Of a stretch of DNA of 7,275 nt, positions 1 through 5,825 are shown piece after piece. The notes under the pieces were generated by a model that was not told the origin of the DNA, searched no databases, and saw nothing but the letters and a program-made list of their open reading frames with translations. Both the position numbers and the translations under genes were made by a program. How positions within the stretch are numbered: position 1 is the stretch's first letter; each line of letters starts with the position of its first letter. The DNA lies in the NCBI GenBank assembly GCA_018646565.1, contig JABGUO010000223.1:1-7275 (forward strand), written 5' to 3'. Origin of the DNA: Opitutia bacterium (lineage in GTDB: Bacteria; Verrucomicrobiota; Verrucomicrobiia; Opitutales; Seribacteraceae).

Positions 1-1385
1 ATAATCAACTTCCTTACCTCTAAAACTGCAGATGCCGCTTTTTTTCCTGCTTCAACGCCAGGCTGATGGTAAGCATTAATTCCGGTCAGTGAGGCATAAA
101 GACCAACTGCTCGTTCAAATAATGCAATCAATCGACCAATCGCAGCTGGGGTTATCTCAGTAATAGAGAGAGTCACCGATTTCCGCTCTTTTTCATACAG
201 TGCATCGCGGGTACCGAGGAAAAAACCATGGAGATAATCTCCAGAGGTCATTCCATCCTCATCCACATCAATAGAAGGAGAATCACGATGTTTCAGTACT
301 TCTATAAAGGTGGCAAAAAAATTGGGAACTCCTTCACGCAATTGTTGGACATAGGCATGCTGATCCGTTGATCCTTTATTTCCATATACTGAAATTCCTT
401 GGTGTACAATATTCCCTGCCAAATCTTTTTCCTTTCCAAGGGATTCCATGATGAGTTGCTGCAAGTATTTGGCAAATAGCTCAAGCCTGTCTTTGTAGGG
501 TAGAATCACCATATCCTTTTTTCCTTTTCCTCCGGTAAGAAAGTGCCAGGAAAGAGCGAGCATGGCCGCAGGGTTTTTGCGAAATTCAGAATTTCTGGTC
601 AATTCATCCATTTCTGCTGCCCCGCCAAGAAACGAGTCGATATTGATTCCCTGAAGGGCTGCAGGCAATAATCCTACCGCCGCAGTCTCACTAGTTCTTC
701 CACCCACCCAATCCCACATTGGAATGAAATCAAGCCACCCCTTTTTTTGTGAATAATCATAAAGTTTGCTTCCCAGTCCAGTGACAGCAATGGCATGTTT
801 TGAAAAGTCCAGCCCCGATTCTGAAAAGGCATGTTCAGCTTCAAGCATTCCATTCCGCGTTTCTGCGGTGCCACCAGACTTTGAAATTACAAGGACAAGA
901 GTGGTCTGGAGCGCGGTTCCAATTTCCGATAAAGTAAGGTCAATCCCGTCTGGGTCAGTATTATCAAAAAAGTGAACTTTAAGTTTATCTGCTTGGGGGT
1001 GCCCTAATGCTTTGCCCACAAATTGGGGTCCTAATGCGGATCCTCCAATTCCTATTACCAGCAGATCGGTGAAAGAGCCATTGGGCGATTGAAGAACTCC
1101 GGAATGCACCTGTTCAGAAACTTGTTTAACTTTTTCCAGTGTTTCGCGGATTACCGTTGTCAGTTCATCGGTCGGAGCGAGCTCGGGGTTTCGTAACCAA
1201 TAGTGACCGACCATTCTGTTTTCATCGGGATTGGAGATGGCACCTCCTTCCAATTCATTCATTTGCTCCAGTGCACTTGCAATTGGTTGAGCCATAGAAG
1301 AAAGATAGTCTTCCGAAAAGTCGACAAAAGAGAAATCGGCCCAGAACTGAGCTTTTTGATGAGAAAGATAAAAAGATTGTTTCAT
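1..1385 (-). CDS. pgi: Glucose-6-phosphate isomerase, plant/cyanobacterial type; C-terminus beyond left edge
   Basis: Cytosolic enzyme interconverting glucose 6-phosphate and fructose 6-phosphate, in glycolysis and gluconeogenesis. The ATG at 1383-1385 opens a frame that stays open for 461 codons to the window edge. Seen: glycine loop GIGGSALGP at residues 112-120, phosphate-binding [10 protein letters not shown] at 168-177, WVGGRTSE at 226-233, MESLGK with the expected catalytic Glu314, GSTDQHAY with catalytic His343, and [13 protein letters not shown] with catalytic Lys448. SKSGGT and GGRTSE mark the subfamily of plants, cyanobacteria and chlamydiae rather than the longer E. coli type. That subfamily is about 525 residues long, so roughly 65 C-terminal residues lie outside. 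The gene follows ilvD after 6 bp, so it is probably co-transcribed and perhaps translationally coupled. No Shine-Dalgarno sequence precedes the ATG, which sits in an A/T-rich stretch. The start gives a plausible N-terminus, but a slightly later Met (residue 31) cannot be excluded. Confidence 0.96.
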   Translation of the reverse strand, partial: MKQSFYLSHQKAQFWADFSFVDFSEDYLSSMAQPIASALEQMNELEGGAISNPDENRMVGHYWLRNPELAPTDELTTVIRETLEKVKQVSEQVHSGVLQSPNGSFTDLLVIGIGGSALGPQFVGKALGHPQADKLKVHFFDNTDPDGIDLTLSEIGTALQTTLVLVISKSGGTAETRNGMLEAEHAFSESGLDFSKHAIAVTGLGSKLYDYSQKKGWLDFIPMWDWVGGRTSETAAVGLLPAALQGINIDSFLGGAAEMDELTRNSEFRKNPAAMLALSWHFLTGGKGKKDMVILPYKDRLELFAKYLQQLIMESLGKEKDLAGNIVHQGISVYGNKGSTDQHAYVQQLREGVPNFFATFIEVLKHRDSPSIDVDEDGMTSGDYLHGFFLGTRDALYEKERKSVTLSITEITPAAIGRLIALFERAVGLYASLTGINAYHQPGVEAGKKAASAVLEVRKLI

Positions 1386-1391
1386 AGTTTT

Positions 1392-3083
1392 TTAAAATTG
1401 ATCGGTGATTGCTCCTAGTGATGCAGAGCTTACCAGCTTTGCATATTTTGCTAAAACCCCCCTGTTTTCCTTAGGCTCGGGTATTTTCCAATTGCTTTTG
1501 CGTACTCTCATTTCTTCTTCAGATAAATCGAGGGAAAGTTCGTTATTTTCTGCATCTATTGTAATAATGTCATCATTTTGAAGCAGACCGAGCGGTCCTC
1601 CTATCGCTGCTTCCGGAGTAACATGTCCCACGACAAAACCGTGACTGCCTCCAGAAAAACGACCATCTGTAATAAGGGCAACTTCCTTCCCCAGCCCTTT
1701 TCCCATAATTGCTGAAGTGGGCGAAAGCATTTCCCGCATTCCTGGACCGCCGACTGGTCCTTCATTTCGGATCACAATTACATGACCTGTCTTTACTTCA
1801 CCCTCCAAAATACCACGTAATGAAGCCTCTTCTGATTCAAATATAATGGCTTTACCGGTAAACTTGAGCCCTTCTTTTCCAGTAATCTTAGCGACCGCAC
1901 CATCTGGTGCCAGGTTACCGTATAAAATTCGAAGATGGCTGTCTTTTTTGATTGGATCATTAAACGGCCGGACCAAGTCCTGACCACTCGGGTAGGGGGC
2001 ATAGGGAGTTGCATCTTTCACATTTTCGGCAAGTGTTTTGCCTGTAACGGTGATACAGTCTCCGTGTAAAAGCCCTTCTTCAAGTAGTGTTTTGAGTAAA
2101 GGGCGCAAGCCCCCAATACGAACAAAATGGGACATGTTATATTTACCGCTTGGTTTTAGGTCACAAAGAACAGGGACCCTTTTTCCAATTTCAGTAAAAT
2201 CATCTAAGTCTAACTTTACATCAGCAGAATGTGCCATCGCCAATAAATGAAGCACTGCATTTGTTGACCCGCCCAGCGTGATCACAACAGTTATAGCGTT
2301 TTCAAATGCTTCCCTCGTCATTATATCCCGAGGTTTAATATCGAGTTCAATTAAGTTAACTACCGCAGCTCCGGCATCTTTGGCATCCAATTTTTTTTCA
2401 TCTGAAATCGCCAATTGAGCAGAACTATCTGGAAGGCTCATACCCAATGCTTCAATTGCAGAAGACATTGTGTTTGCAGTGTACATTCCTCCGCAGGAAC
2501 CCGGTCCAGGAATCGCTTTTTTTTCAATGGCAGTGAGTTCTTCTTTATCGATTACTCCCCCCGCATGTGAGCCTACGGCTTCGAACACGGATACGATATC
2601 GAGATTTTTTTCCTTGTGTAGACCGGGTAATATAGTGCCACCGTAGACAAAAATACCGGGTCTGTTGAGTCGCGCGAGTGCCATTACGCAGGCGGGCATA
2701 TTTTTATCGCATCCTCCTATCGCAACTAATCCATCCATTCCCTCCGCACCGACCACGGTCTCAATTGAATCTGCAATTACCTCGCGGGAAACAAGAGAAT
2801 AGCGCATGCCAGGTGTTCCCATGCTAATGCCATCGGATACTGTGATTGTGCCGAAGGGGACTGCTTTTCCTCCTGCCAGGTCTACTCCTTCAACGGATGC
2901 TTTACCTAATTCGTCCAAATGAGAATTACACGGTGTTACCATACTCCAGGCTGAGCATACTGCGACTTGCGGTTTCTCGAAATCTTCATCTTCGAAGCCA
3001 ACGGCTCGTAACATGGAGCGATTAGGGGCACGATCATTTCCATCAACTACGATGGAGGAAAAGTTGCGGTTGCATGAATTCAT
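1392..3083 (-). CDS. ilvD: Dihydroxy-acid dehydratase
   Basis: Iron-sulfur enzyme that dehydrates 2,3-dihydroxy-isovalerate and 2,3-dihydroxy-3-methylvalerate to the 2-keto acids, the step before the final transamination to valine and isoleucine. It is complete at 563 residues. Seen: TPCNSHL (Cys52), SDGISMGT (83-90), [10 protein letters not shown] (123-132, Cys125) and [16 protein letters not shown] (193-208, Cys197); Cys52, Cys125 and Cys197 are the expected cluster ligands. Lys127 in the CDKN motif matches the lysine reported as carbamylated in homologues. The C-terminal part carries [12 protein letters not shown] (442-453) and [10 protein letters not shown] (473-482), with Ser478 or a neighbour as the expected base. 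The ~560-residue length fits the group containing the [2Fe-2S] plant and mycobacterial enzymes better than the ~616-residue E. coli [4Fe-4S] enzyme; the cluster type is inference. It heads an ilvD-pgi unit and diverges from pheA. Its ATG (3081-3083) has no Shine-Dalgarno sequence, and the best promoter would give almost no leader. Confidence 0.97.
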   Translation of the reverse strand: MNSCNRNFSSIVVDGNDRAPNRSMLRAVGFEDEDFEKPQVAVCSAWSMVTPCNSHLDELGKASVEGVDLAGGKAVPFGTITVSDGISMGTPGMRYSLVSREVIADSIETVVGAEGMDGLVAIGGCDKNMPACVMALARLNRPGIFVYGGTILPGLHKEKNLDIVSVFEAVGSHAGGVIDKEELTAIEKKAIPGPGSCGGMYTANTMSSAIEALGMSLPDSSAQLAISDEKKLDAKDAGAAVVNLIELDIKPRDIMTREAFENAITVVITLGGSTNAVLHLLAMAHSADVKLDLDDFTEIGKRVPVLCDLKPSGKYNMSHFVRIGGLRPLLKTLLEEGLLHGDCITVTGKTLAENVKDATPYAPYPSGQDLVRPFNDPIKKDSHLRILYGNLAPDGAVAKITGKEGLKFTGKAIIFESEEASLRGILEGEVKTGHVIVIRNEGPVGGPGMREMLSPTSAIMGKGLGKEVALITDGRFSGGSHGFVVGHVTPEAAIGGPLGLLQNDDIITIDAENNELSLDLSEEEMRVRKSNWKIPEPKENRGVLAKYAKLVSSASLGAITDQF

Positions 3084-3091
3084 TTAATAGG

Positions 3092-3119
3092 ATTATGATT
3101 TGATTTGGCTTTGAATCAA
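3092..3119 (-). promoter_or_regulatory. Candidate ilvD promoter (sigma-70-like)
   Basis: On the minus strand, TTGATT (3119-3114) is followed after 16 bp by CATAAT (3097-3092), matching TTGACA/TATAAT at 4 and 5 of 6 positions. Initiation 6-8 bp downstream would fall at about 3084-3086, directly before the ilvD ATG at 3083. The ilvD transcript would then be leaderless or nearly so, consistent with the missing Shine-Dalgarno sequence. This is a consensus match by eye with no experimental support. Confidence 0.4.
3100..3119. repeat. Inverted repeat TTGATT-N8-AATCAA in the ilvD/pheA spacer, possible operator
   Basis: Perfect 6-bp arms at 3100-3105 and 3114-3119 are separated by 8 bp. The arms coincide with the two proposed -35 boxes. 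A third copy, AATCAA, lies at 3143-3148. A dimeric regulator could bind here, but the same symmetry would arise from two facing -35 boxes, so an operator role is inference. Confidence 0.35.
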
Positions 3120-3127
3120 GTTAGATA
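3100..3127 (+). promoter_or_regulatory. Candidate pheA promoter (sigma-70-like)
   Basis: On the plus strand, TTGATT (3100-3105) is followed after 16 bp by TAGATA (3122-3127), with 4 and 3 of 6 matches to consensus. Initiation would be near 3134, leaving a leader of about 40 nt before the TTG start of pheA. It overlaps the proposed ilvD promoter, with each -35 box inside the other promoter's spacer. The -10 match is poor, so this is a weak call. The leader is too short for a peptide-type attenuator and no T-box or riboswitch is visible. Confidence 0.25.
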
Positions 3128-3175
3128 AAGACTAGAGAAAACAATCAATACCTTCTTCATTCGCAACAACCTTTT

Positions 3176-4255
3176 TTGAAAAATACAAATCTAGAGTCTT
3201 TAAGGGACGAAATTGATGGGGTCGACTCGCAAATAGTCGGGTTGCTCAATCAGCGTGTACAAGCTGCTGCCAAGATTGGTCGCATTAAAGACGAGCTGGG
3301 TGTGGACCCCTATGATCCTGCTCGCGAGGAACAGGTCTTTGAAAAGTTAGAAAATTTAAATTTGGGTCCGTTAACCAAAGATTCTCTCCAAGTGATCTAC
3401 CGCGAAGTTATTTCTGCTTCGATTGCGTTAGAGAAAAAATTAATAATCGGTTATTTAGGACCTGAGGCAACTTACACCCACCAAGCGGCGGTAAATAATT
3501 TTGGGTCCACCTTAGAATATCATCCATTACCCGACATTCCTGACGTGTTTCAAGCAGTGGAAGCGGGTGAATGTGACTATGGAGTCGTGCCCATAGAAAA
3601 TTCTACTGAGGGTGCAGTGAATCGTTCCTTAGACCTACTGGTGGAAAGTGATTTAACAATTGTGGCACAAGTTTACCTGAAGGTTGAACATTCCCTTTTT
3701 AGCTTTTCTCCCTTGGAAGAGATTGTGGAGGTTCGATCCAAAGATCAGGCACTCGCCCAATGTAGTGATTGGTTACGACGTAATTTACCCAACGCACGCT
3801 TGGTTCCCTATTCGAGTACTGCAGAAGCGGTAAGAAGTTTGTCGCTTGATTCTTCCATAGCTGCCATTGCAGGTAACTTGGCGGGCCGAATTTACACGGT
3901 GCCCAGTCAAGCCGAAGGAATTCAGGATCGAAAGAACAATGTAACCCGCTTTCTTGTGGTGGCCCGTAAGCCCTTACCACAGCGGGATGAGGTAAAGTAT
4001 CGAACGAGTTTAGTTCTCTCTCTGCCTGATCAAATTGGTGCATTGCAAAACGCATTGAAGTCATTCTCTGATCGTGAGCTTAATTTGTGTAAGATTGAAT
4101 CACGTCCCAGTAGGTTGAAGAGATGGGATTATTATTTCTTCGTAGATTTCATTGGGCATCGTGAAGATAAGAAAGTGAAGGAAGTAATGGATGAGCTTGA
4201 AAAAGCATGCCCATTGATGAAGTTTCTTGGAAGTTATCCCGAAGGGAGTTCCTGA
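3176..4255 (+). CDS. pheA: Bifunctional chorismate mutase / prephenate dehydratase (P-protein)
   Basis: Converts chorismate to prephenate and then to phenylpyruvate, committing carbon to phenylalanine. It is complete at 359 residues, typical for the fusion. Three domains are visible. The AroQ chorismate mutase (about 5-88) has Arg10, Arg27, Lys38, Asp47, Arg50 and Glu51 aligned with the E. coli active-site residues. The prephenate dehydratase (about 90-268) starts GYLGPEATYTHQAA and has VPIENSTEGAVNRS (138-151) and NNVTRFLV (254-261), including the conserved TRF. The ACT domain (about 275-355) has GAL (288-290) and ESRP (308-311), the phenylalanine-binding motifs, so feedback inhibition by phenylalanine is expected. 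The start is inferred to be TTG at 3176: no ATG or GTG lies in frame between the upstream stop (3122-3124) and the mutase domain, and TTG puts the domain at the usual distance from the N-terminus. No Shine-Dalgarno sequence is evident. It is the only plus-strand gene here, divergent from ilvD. Confidence 0.95.
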   Translation: MKNTNLESLRDEIDGVDSQIVGLLNQRVQAAAKIGRIKDELGVDPYDPAREEQVFEKLENLNLGPLTKDSLQVIYREVISASIALEKKLIIGYLGPEATYTHQAAVNNFGSTLEYHPLPDIPDVFQAVEAGECDYGVVPIENSTEGAVNRSLDLLVESDLTIVAQVYLKVEHSLFSFSPLEEIVEVRSKDQALAQCSDWLRRNLPNARLVPYSSTAEAVRSLSLDSSIAAIAGNLAGRIYTVPSQAEGIQDRKNNVTRFLVVARKPLPQRDEVKYRTSLVLSLPDQIGALQNALKSFSDRELNLCKIESRPSRLKRWDYYFFVDFIGHREDKKVKEVMDELEKACPLMKFLGSYPEGSS

Positions 4256-4267
4256 GACTTCCTTTAT

Positions 4268-4768
4268 TTAAAAAAATAAGACTGATAAGTCTTGATTTGG
4301 ATTTGCATTGTGCAAAACTAGTTCCTCAATAAAGGATCGTAGGTTTTGATAATCTTTTTCTTTTTTGGCAGTCCACCTTTTATTTCGATTCGTCAAAGAT
4401 TCTTTAAGACCGGATACGAGGAGTAATCCCCTAAAAGTATTCTGAAAACAATGAATTGATTCGAGTACAGATGCCCGAACCCACAAAGGTTCAATTGCAG
4501 AGACTCGGGCATTCCAGTGAGTGTAGTTTAAATTTCTCTTATTGGGGAAATGAAAACGAACTACCTGTTCAATACAATGCTCAAAAGACTGCACAGGCAT
4601 TTGCCGCATCTCATCGTTTTCTCGTAAGAATGAGAGCGTCCTTTGCAACTGCAAGGTTTCTTCACGCGTAGAAGCACTTCCGATAACGGAAAATAGAGCG
4701 TTTAGATTTTGTAGTCTTGTATAATCGTCTTTTTTAACCGCCGTTTTTGTCACCCTTTTTGTTACCAC
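4268..4768 (-). CDS. Uncharacterised 166-residue protein, last gene of the arg-nrdR run
   Basis: I do not recognise a family. The predicted protein has 166 residues, with no signal peptide or transmembrane segment seen and no CxxC pairs (two isolated cysteines, 65 and 107). The N-terminus is basic (Lys/Arg/Thr-rich, residues 2-13). The rest looks mostly helical, with a Gln/Leu/Arg/Glu-rich stretch at about 36-57, three tryptophans (85, 96, 132) and a charged segment at 128-140. This suggests a soluble helical, possibly nucleic-acid-associated protein, but that is only composition. The proposed start is GTG at 4766-4768, 35 bp inside the end of nrdR in another frame. A second in-frame GTG at 4751-4753 would shorten the overlap to 20 bp, and the next good start is Met54. 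No ribosome site is evident, so translational coupling to nrdR is likely if it is expressed. In favour of reality: 166 uninterrupted codons filling the space between nrdR and pheA, and a terminator exactly at its end. Confidence 0.68.
   Translation of the reverse strand: MVTKRVTKTAVKKDDYTRLQNLNALFSVIGSASTREETLQLQRTLSFLRENDEMRQMPVQSFEHCIEQVVRFHFPNKRNLNYTHWNARVSAIEPLWVRASVLESIHCFQNTFRGLLLVSGLKESLTNRNKRWTAKKEKDYQNLRSFIEELVLHNANPNQDLSVLFF
4270..4293 (-). terminator. Rho-independent terminator embedded in the end of the unknown gene
   Basis: Read on the minus strand, AAGACT-TATC-AGTCTT (4293-4278) forms a perfect 6-bp stem with a 4-nt loop. It is followed by A and seven T (4277-4270), the layout of an intrinsic terminator. 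The stem is short, with only two G-C pairs, so termination may be partial. It lies inside the coding end: these bases write the final residues D-L-S-V-L-F-F, and the stop codon (4268-4270) begins with the last T of the T-run. It would end the argF-argG-pabA-nrdR-unknown transcript. On the plus strand no U-run follows the hairpin, so it is not a convincing pheA terminator. Confidence 0.6.
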
Positions 4769-5207
4769 CCAAGTTAACTAATTCCTCCACGAATCGAGAT
4801 ATTCCCATAAAATCCTCATAAAAGCTTGCGTACCTAAGCCATGCGACACCATCCACATTTTTGAGTCGCAACATAATCGCATCTGCAATTGCTCGGCTTG
4901 GCACTTCGCTATCAAATTCACTTTCAATTTGTCGAAGCGTTTGAGAGAGTAGTCCATTAATCTGCTCGGCATCAATCGGACGCTTTGCAATCGCACGCCT
5001 TAAACCGGTGGCAAGTTTTGTACGATCAAAACTTTCCCTTCGCCCGTCCCTTTTCACTACTACAAGATCTTCACGCAGAATTTCTTCAATAGTAGAAAAT
5101 CGGTAACCACAACCTTGGCATTCGCGACGACGACGAGTCGACGCAATTTTTCCAGCTCTTGTATCAAGAACTTTCAGGTCATCAGATGAGCATTTAGGAC
5201 AATGCAT
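4734..5207 (-). CDS. nrdR: Transcriptional repressor NrdR of ribonucleotide reductase genes
   Basis: Zinc-ribbon/ATP-cone repressor that senses ATP/dATP and binds NrdR boxes upstream of ribonucleotide reductase operons, lowering deoxynucleotide synthesis. It is complete at 157 residues. Seen: zinc ribbon with Cys3, Cys6, Cys30 and Cys33; the DNA-binding RRRREC run (25-30); RFST; an ATP-cone beginning VVVKRDGRRESFDRTKL (49-65); and DGVAWLRYASFYEDF (119-133), the conserved end of the cone. Compared with E. coli NrdR (Cys3/6/31/34), the ribbon loop is one residue shorter, and a Thr sits where the residue before the arginines is usually Ile or Val. The Gly/Lys/Asn-rich tail (147-157) comes from a 12-bp tandem duplication. 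The ATG at 5205-5207 gives the canonical MHCPKC start. It lies 41 bp after pabA, preceded by purine-rich GGAAAGTGGAA rather than a clear Shine-Dalgarno sequence, and its end overlaps the unknown gene. No NrdR box was seen upstream. Confidence 0.97.
   Translation of the reverse strand: MHCPKCSSDDLKVLDTRAGKIASTRRRRECQGCGYRFSTIEEILREDLVVVKRDGRRESFDRTKLATGLRRAIAKRPIDAEQINGLLSQTLRQIESEFDSEVPSRAIADAIMLRLKNVDGVAWLRYASFYEDFMGISRFVEELVNLGGNKKGDKNGG
4743..4766. repeat. Two 12-bp tandem units at the nrdR / unknown gene overlap
   Basis: The units CTTTTTGTTACC (4755-4766) and GTTTTTGTCACC (4743-4754) are adjacent and identical at 10 of 12 positions. In the nrdR frame they encode GNKK and GDKN; in the frame of the unknown gene they encode VTKR/VTKT-like repeats. 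Each of the two candidate GTG starts of the unknown gene (4766-4768 and 4751-4753) overlaps the 5' edge of a unit. The whole-codon length keeps both frames intact. Confidence 0.7.
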
Positions 5208-5230
5208 TAACGATTAAGGATTCCACTTTC

Positions 5231-5240
5231 CACACACACA
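5231..5240. repeat. Short (CA)5 repeat in the pabA-nrdR spacer
   Basis: Five CA units (TG on the coding strand) lie in the 41-bp spacer, 24 bp upstream of the nrdR ATG. This is short for a hypermutable repeat and is recorded mainly because the rest of the spacer holds no promoter, hairpin or NrdR box that I can recognise. Confidence 0.6.
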
Positions 5241-5248
5241 TTAATCTT

Positions 5249-5818
5249 CTAACAGACTTCTAGGAAGTTCTTCAAGATCATAATTCCCTTTTCTGTCGCG
5301 AGCGACTCAGGATGGAATTGAACACCCCAAATGGGTAGGCTGGTATGTTCGATTCCCATAATTTCTCCCTCTTTCGTTTCTGCGGTAACTTTTAAGCATT
5401 CAGGCAGGCTGGATCTTTCAGCAATCAGAGAATGGTATCGGGTTGCGGTAAGAGGGTTGGGTAAATCTTTAAACAGGTTCTTTGTGTCGTGATGGATTGG
5501 CGAAGTTTTACCATGCATCAATTGATCAGCCCTTACGATTCTCCCCCCAAATGCCTGTGCAACACATTGATGCCCAAGGCAAACACCGAATATCGGCTTA
5601 ATTCCTTGCAGTTTTTGAATGATTTCAAGACTGATACCGGCACGGTCCGGATTACAGGGCCCGGGCGAAATTACAATTCCATCAAATTGGTCGACTTGAA
5701 GTTCTTCAACAGAAATTGCATCATTACGAAACACCTCAACCGTGGCATTCAATTGTCCAAAGTATTGAACCAAGTTGTAGGTAAATGAATCGTAGTTATC
5801 AATAACGAGAAGATTCAT
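5249..5818 (-). CDS. pabA: Glutamine amidotransferase, component II of aminodeoxychorismate / anthranilate synthase
   Basis: Class I glutamine amidotransferase that hydrolyses glutamine and passes ammonia to a chorismate-using partner (PabB for p-aminobenzoate and folate, TrpE for tryptophan). It is complete at 189 residues, the usual size. Seen: N-terminal [17 protein letters not shown] (4-20), oxyanion-loop SPGPCNP (51-57), nucleophile elbow GVCLGHQ (78-84) with catalytic Cys80, HGKTSPI (102-108), TRYHSL (126-131), and WGVQFHPES (164-172) with His169 and Glu171 completing the triad. No component I gene is in the window, so it must work with a partner encoded elsewhere; one subunit may serve both pathways, as known for amphibolic PabA/TrpG. 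Sequence alone does not separate pabA from trpG. The ATG (5816-5818) lies 7 bp after the argG stop, with AAAGGA 10 nt upstream, one of the few Shine-Dalgarno-like sites in the window. Confidence 0.95.
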   Translation of the reverse strand: MNLLVIDNYDSFTYNLVQYFGQLNATVEVFRNDAISVEELQVDQFDGIVISPGPCNPDRAGISLEIIQKLQGIKPIFGVCLGHQCVAQAFGGRIVRADQLMHGKTSPIHHDTKNLFKDLPNPLTATRYHSLIAERSSLPECLKVTAETKEGEIMGIEHTSLPIWGVQFHPESLATEKGIMILKNFLEVC

Positions 5819-5825
5819 AATCGAA

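Noticed and set aside
3084..3175. Attenuator, T-box or leader peptide controlling ilvD or pheA
   Set aside because: The spacer is only 92 bp, has no leader ORF rich in Phe or branched-chain codons, no terminator hairpin and no T-box core.
3699..4064. A 121-codon open frame antisense to pheA
   Set aside because: It lies fully inside the dehydratase/ACT coding region, has no recognisable motif or start signal, and pheA is clearly the real gene.
4292..4300. TTGATTTGG, the same 9-mer as at 3100-3108 in the promoter region
   Set aside because: A single AT-rich 9-mer match inside coding sequence with no supporting -10 element; probably chance.
4456..4671. A 71-codon plus-strand open frame opposite the unknown gene
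   Set aside because: It is much shorter than the minus-strand frame, has no signals, and does not fit the terminator and operon direction. It was weighed as an alternative because the unknown gene itself lacks homology.
4730..4768. Programmed frameshift fusing NrdR to the unknown protein
   Set aside because: The A-rich stretch AACAAAAAG is suggestive, but no good slippery heptamer in the NrdR frame nor a stimulatory structure was seen. An independent GTG start with coupling is simpler.
5208..5248. NrdR box or internal promoter before nrdR
   Set aside because: The spacer contains a short TG repeat but nothing resembling the palindromic NrdR box or a convincing -10/-35 pair.
5489..5788. A 99-codon plus-strand open frame inside pabA
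   Set aside because: Antisense shadow of a well-conserved gene, without a recognisable domain or ribosome site.
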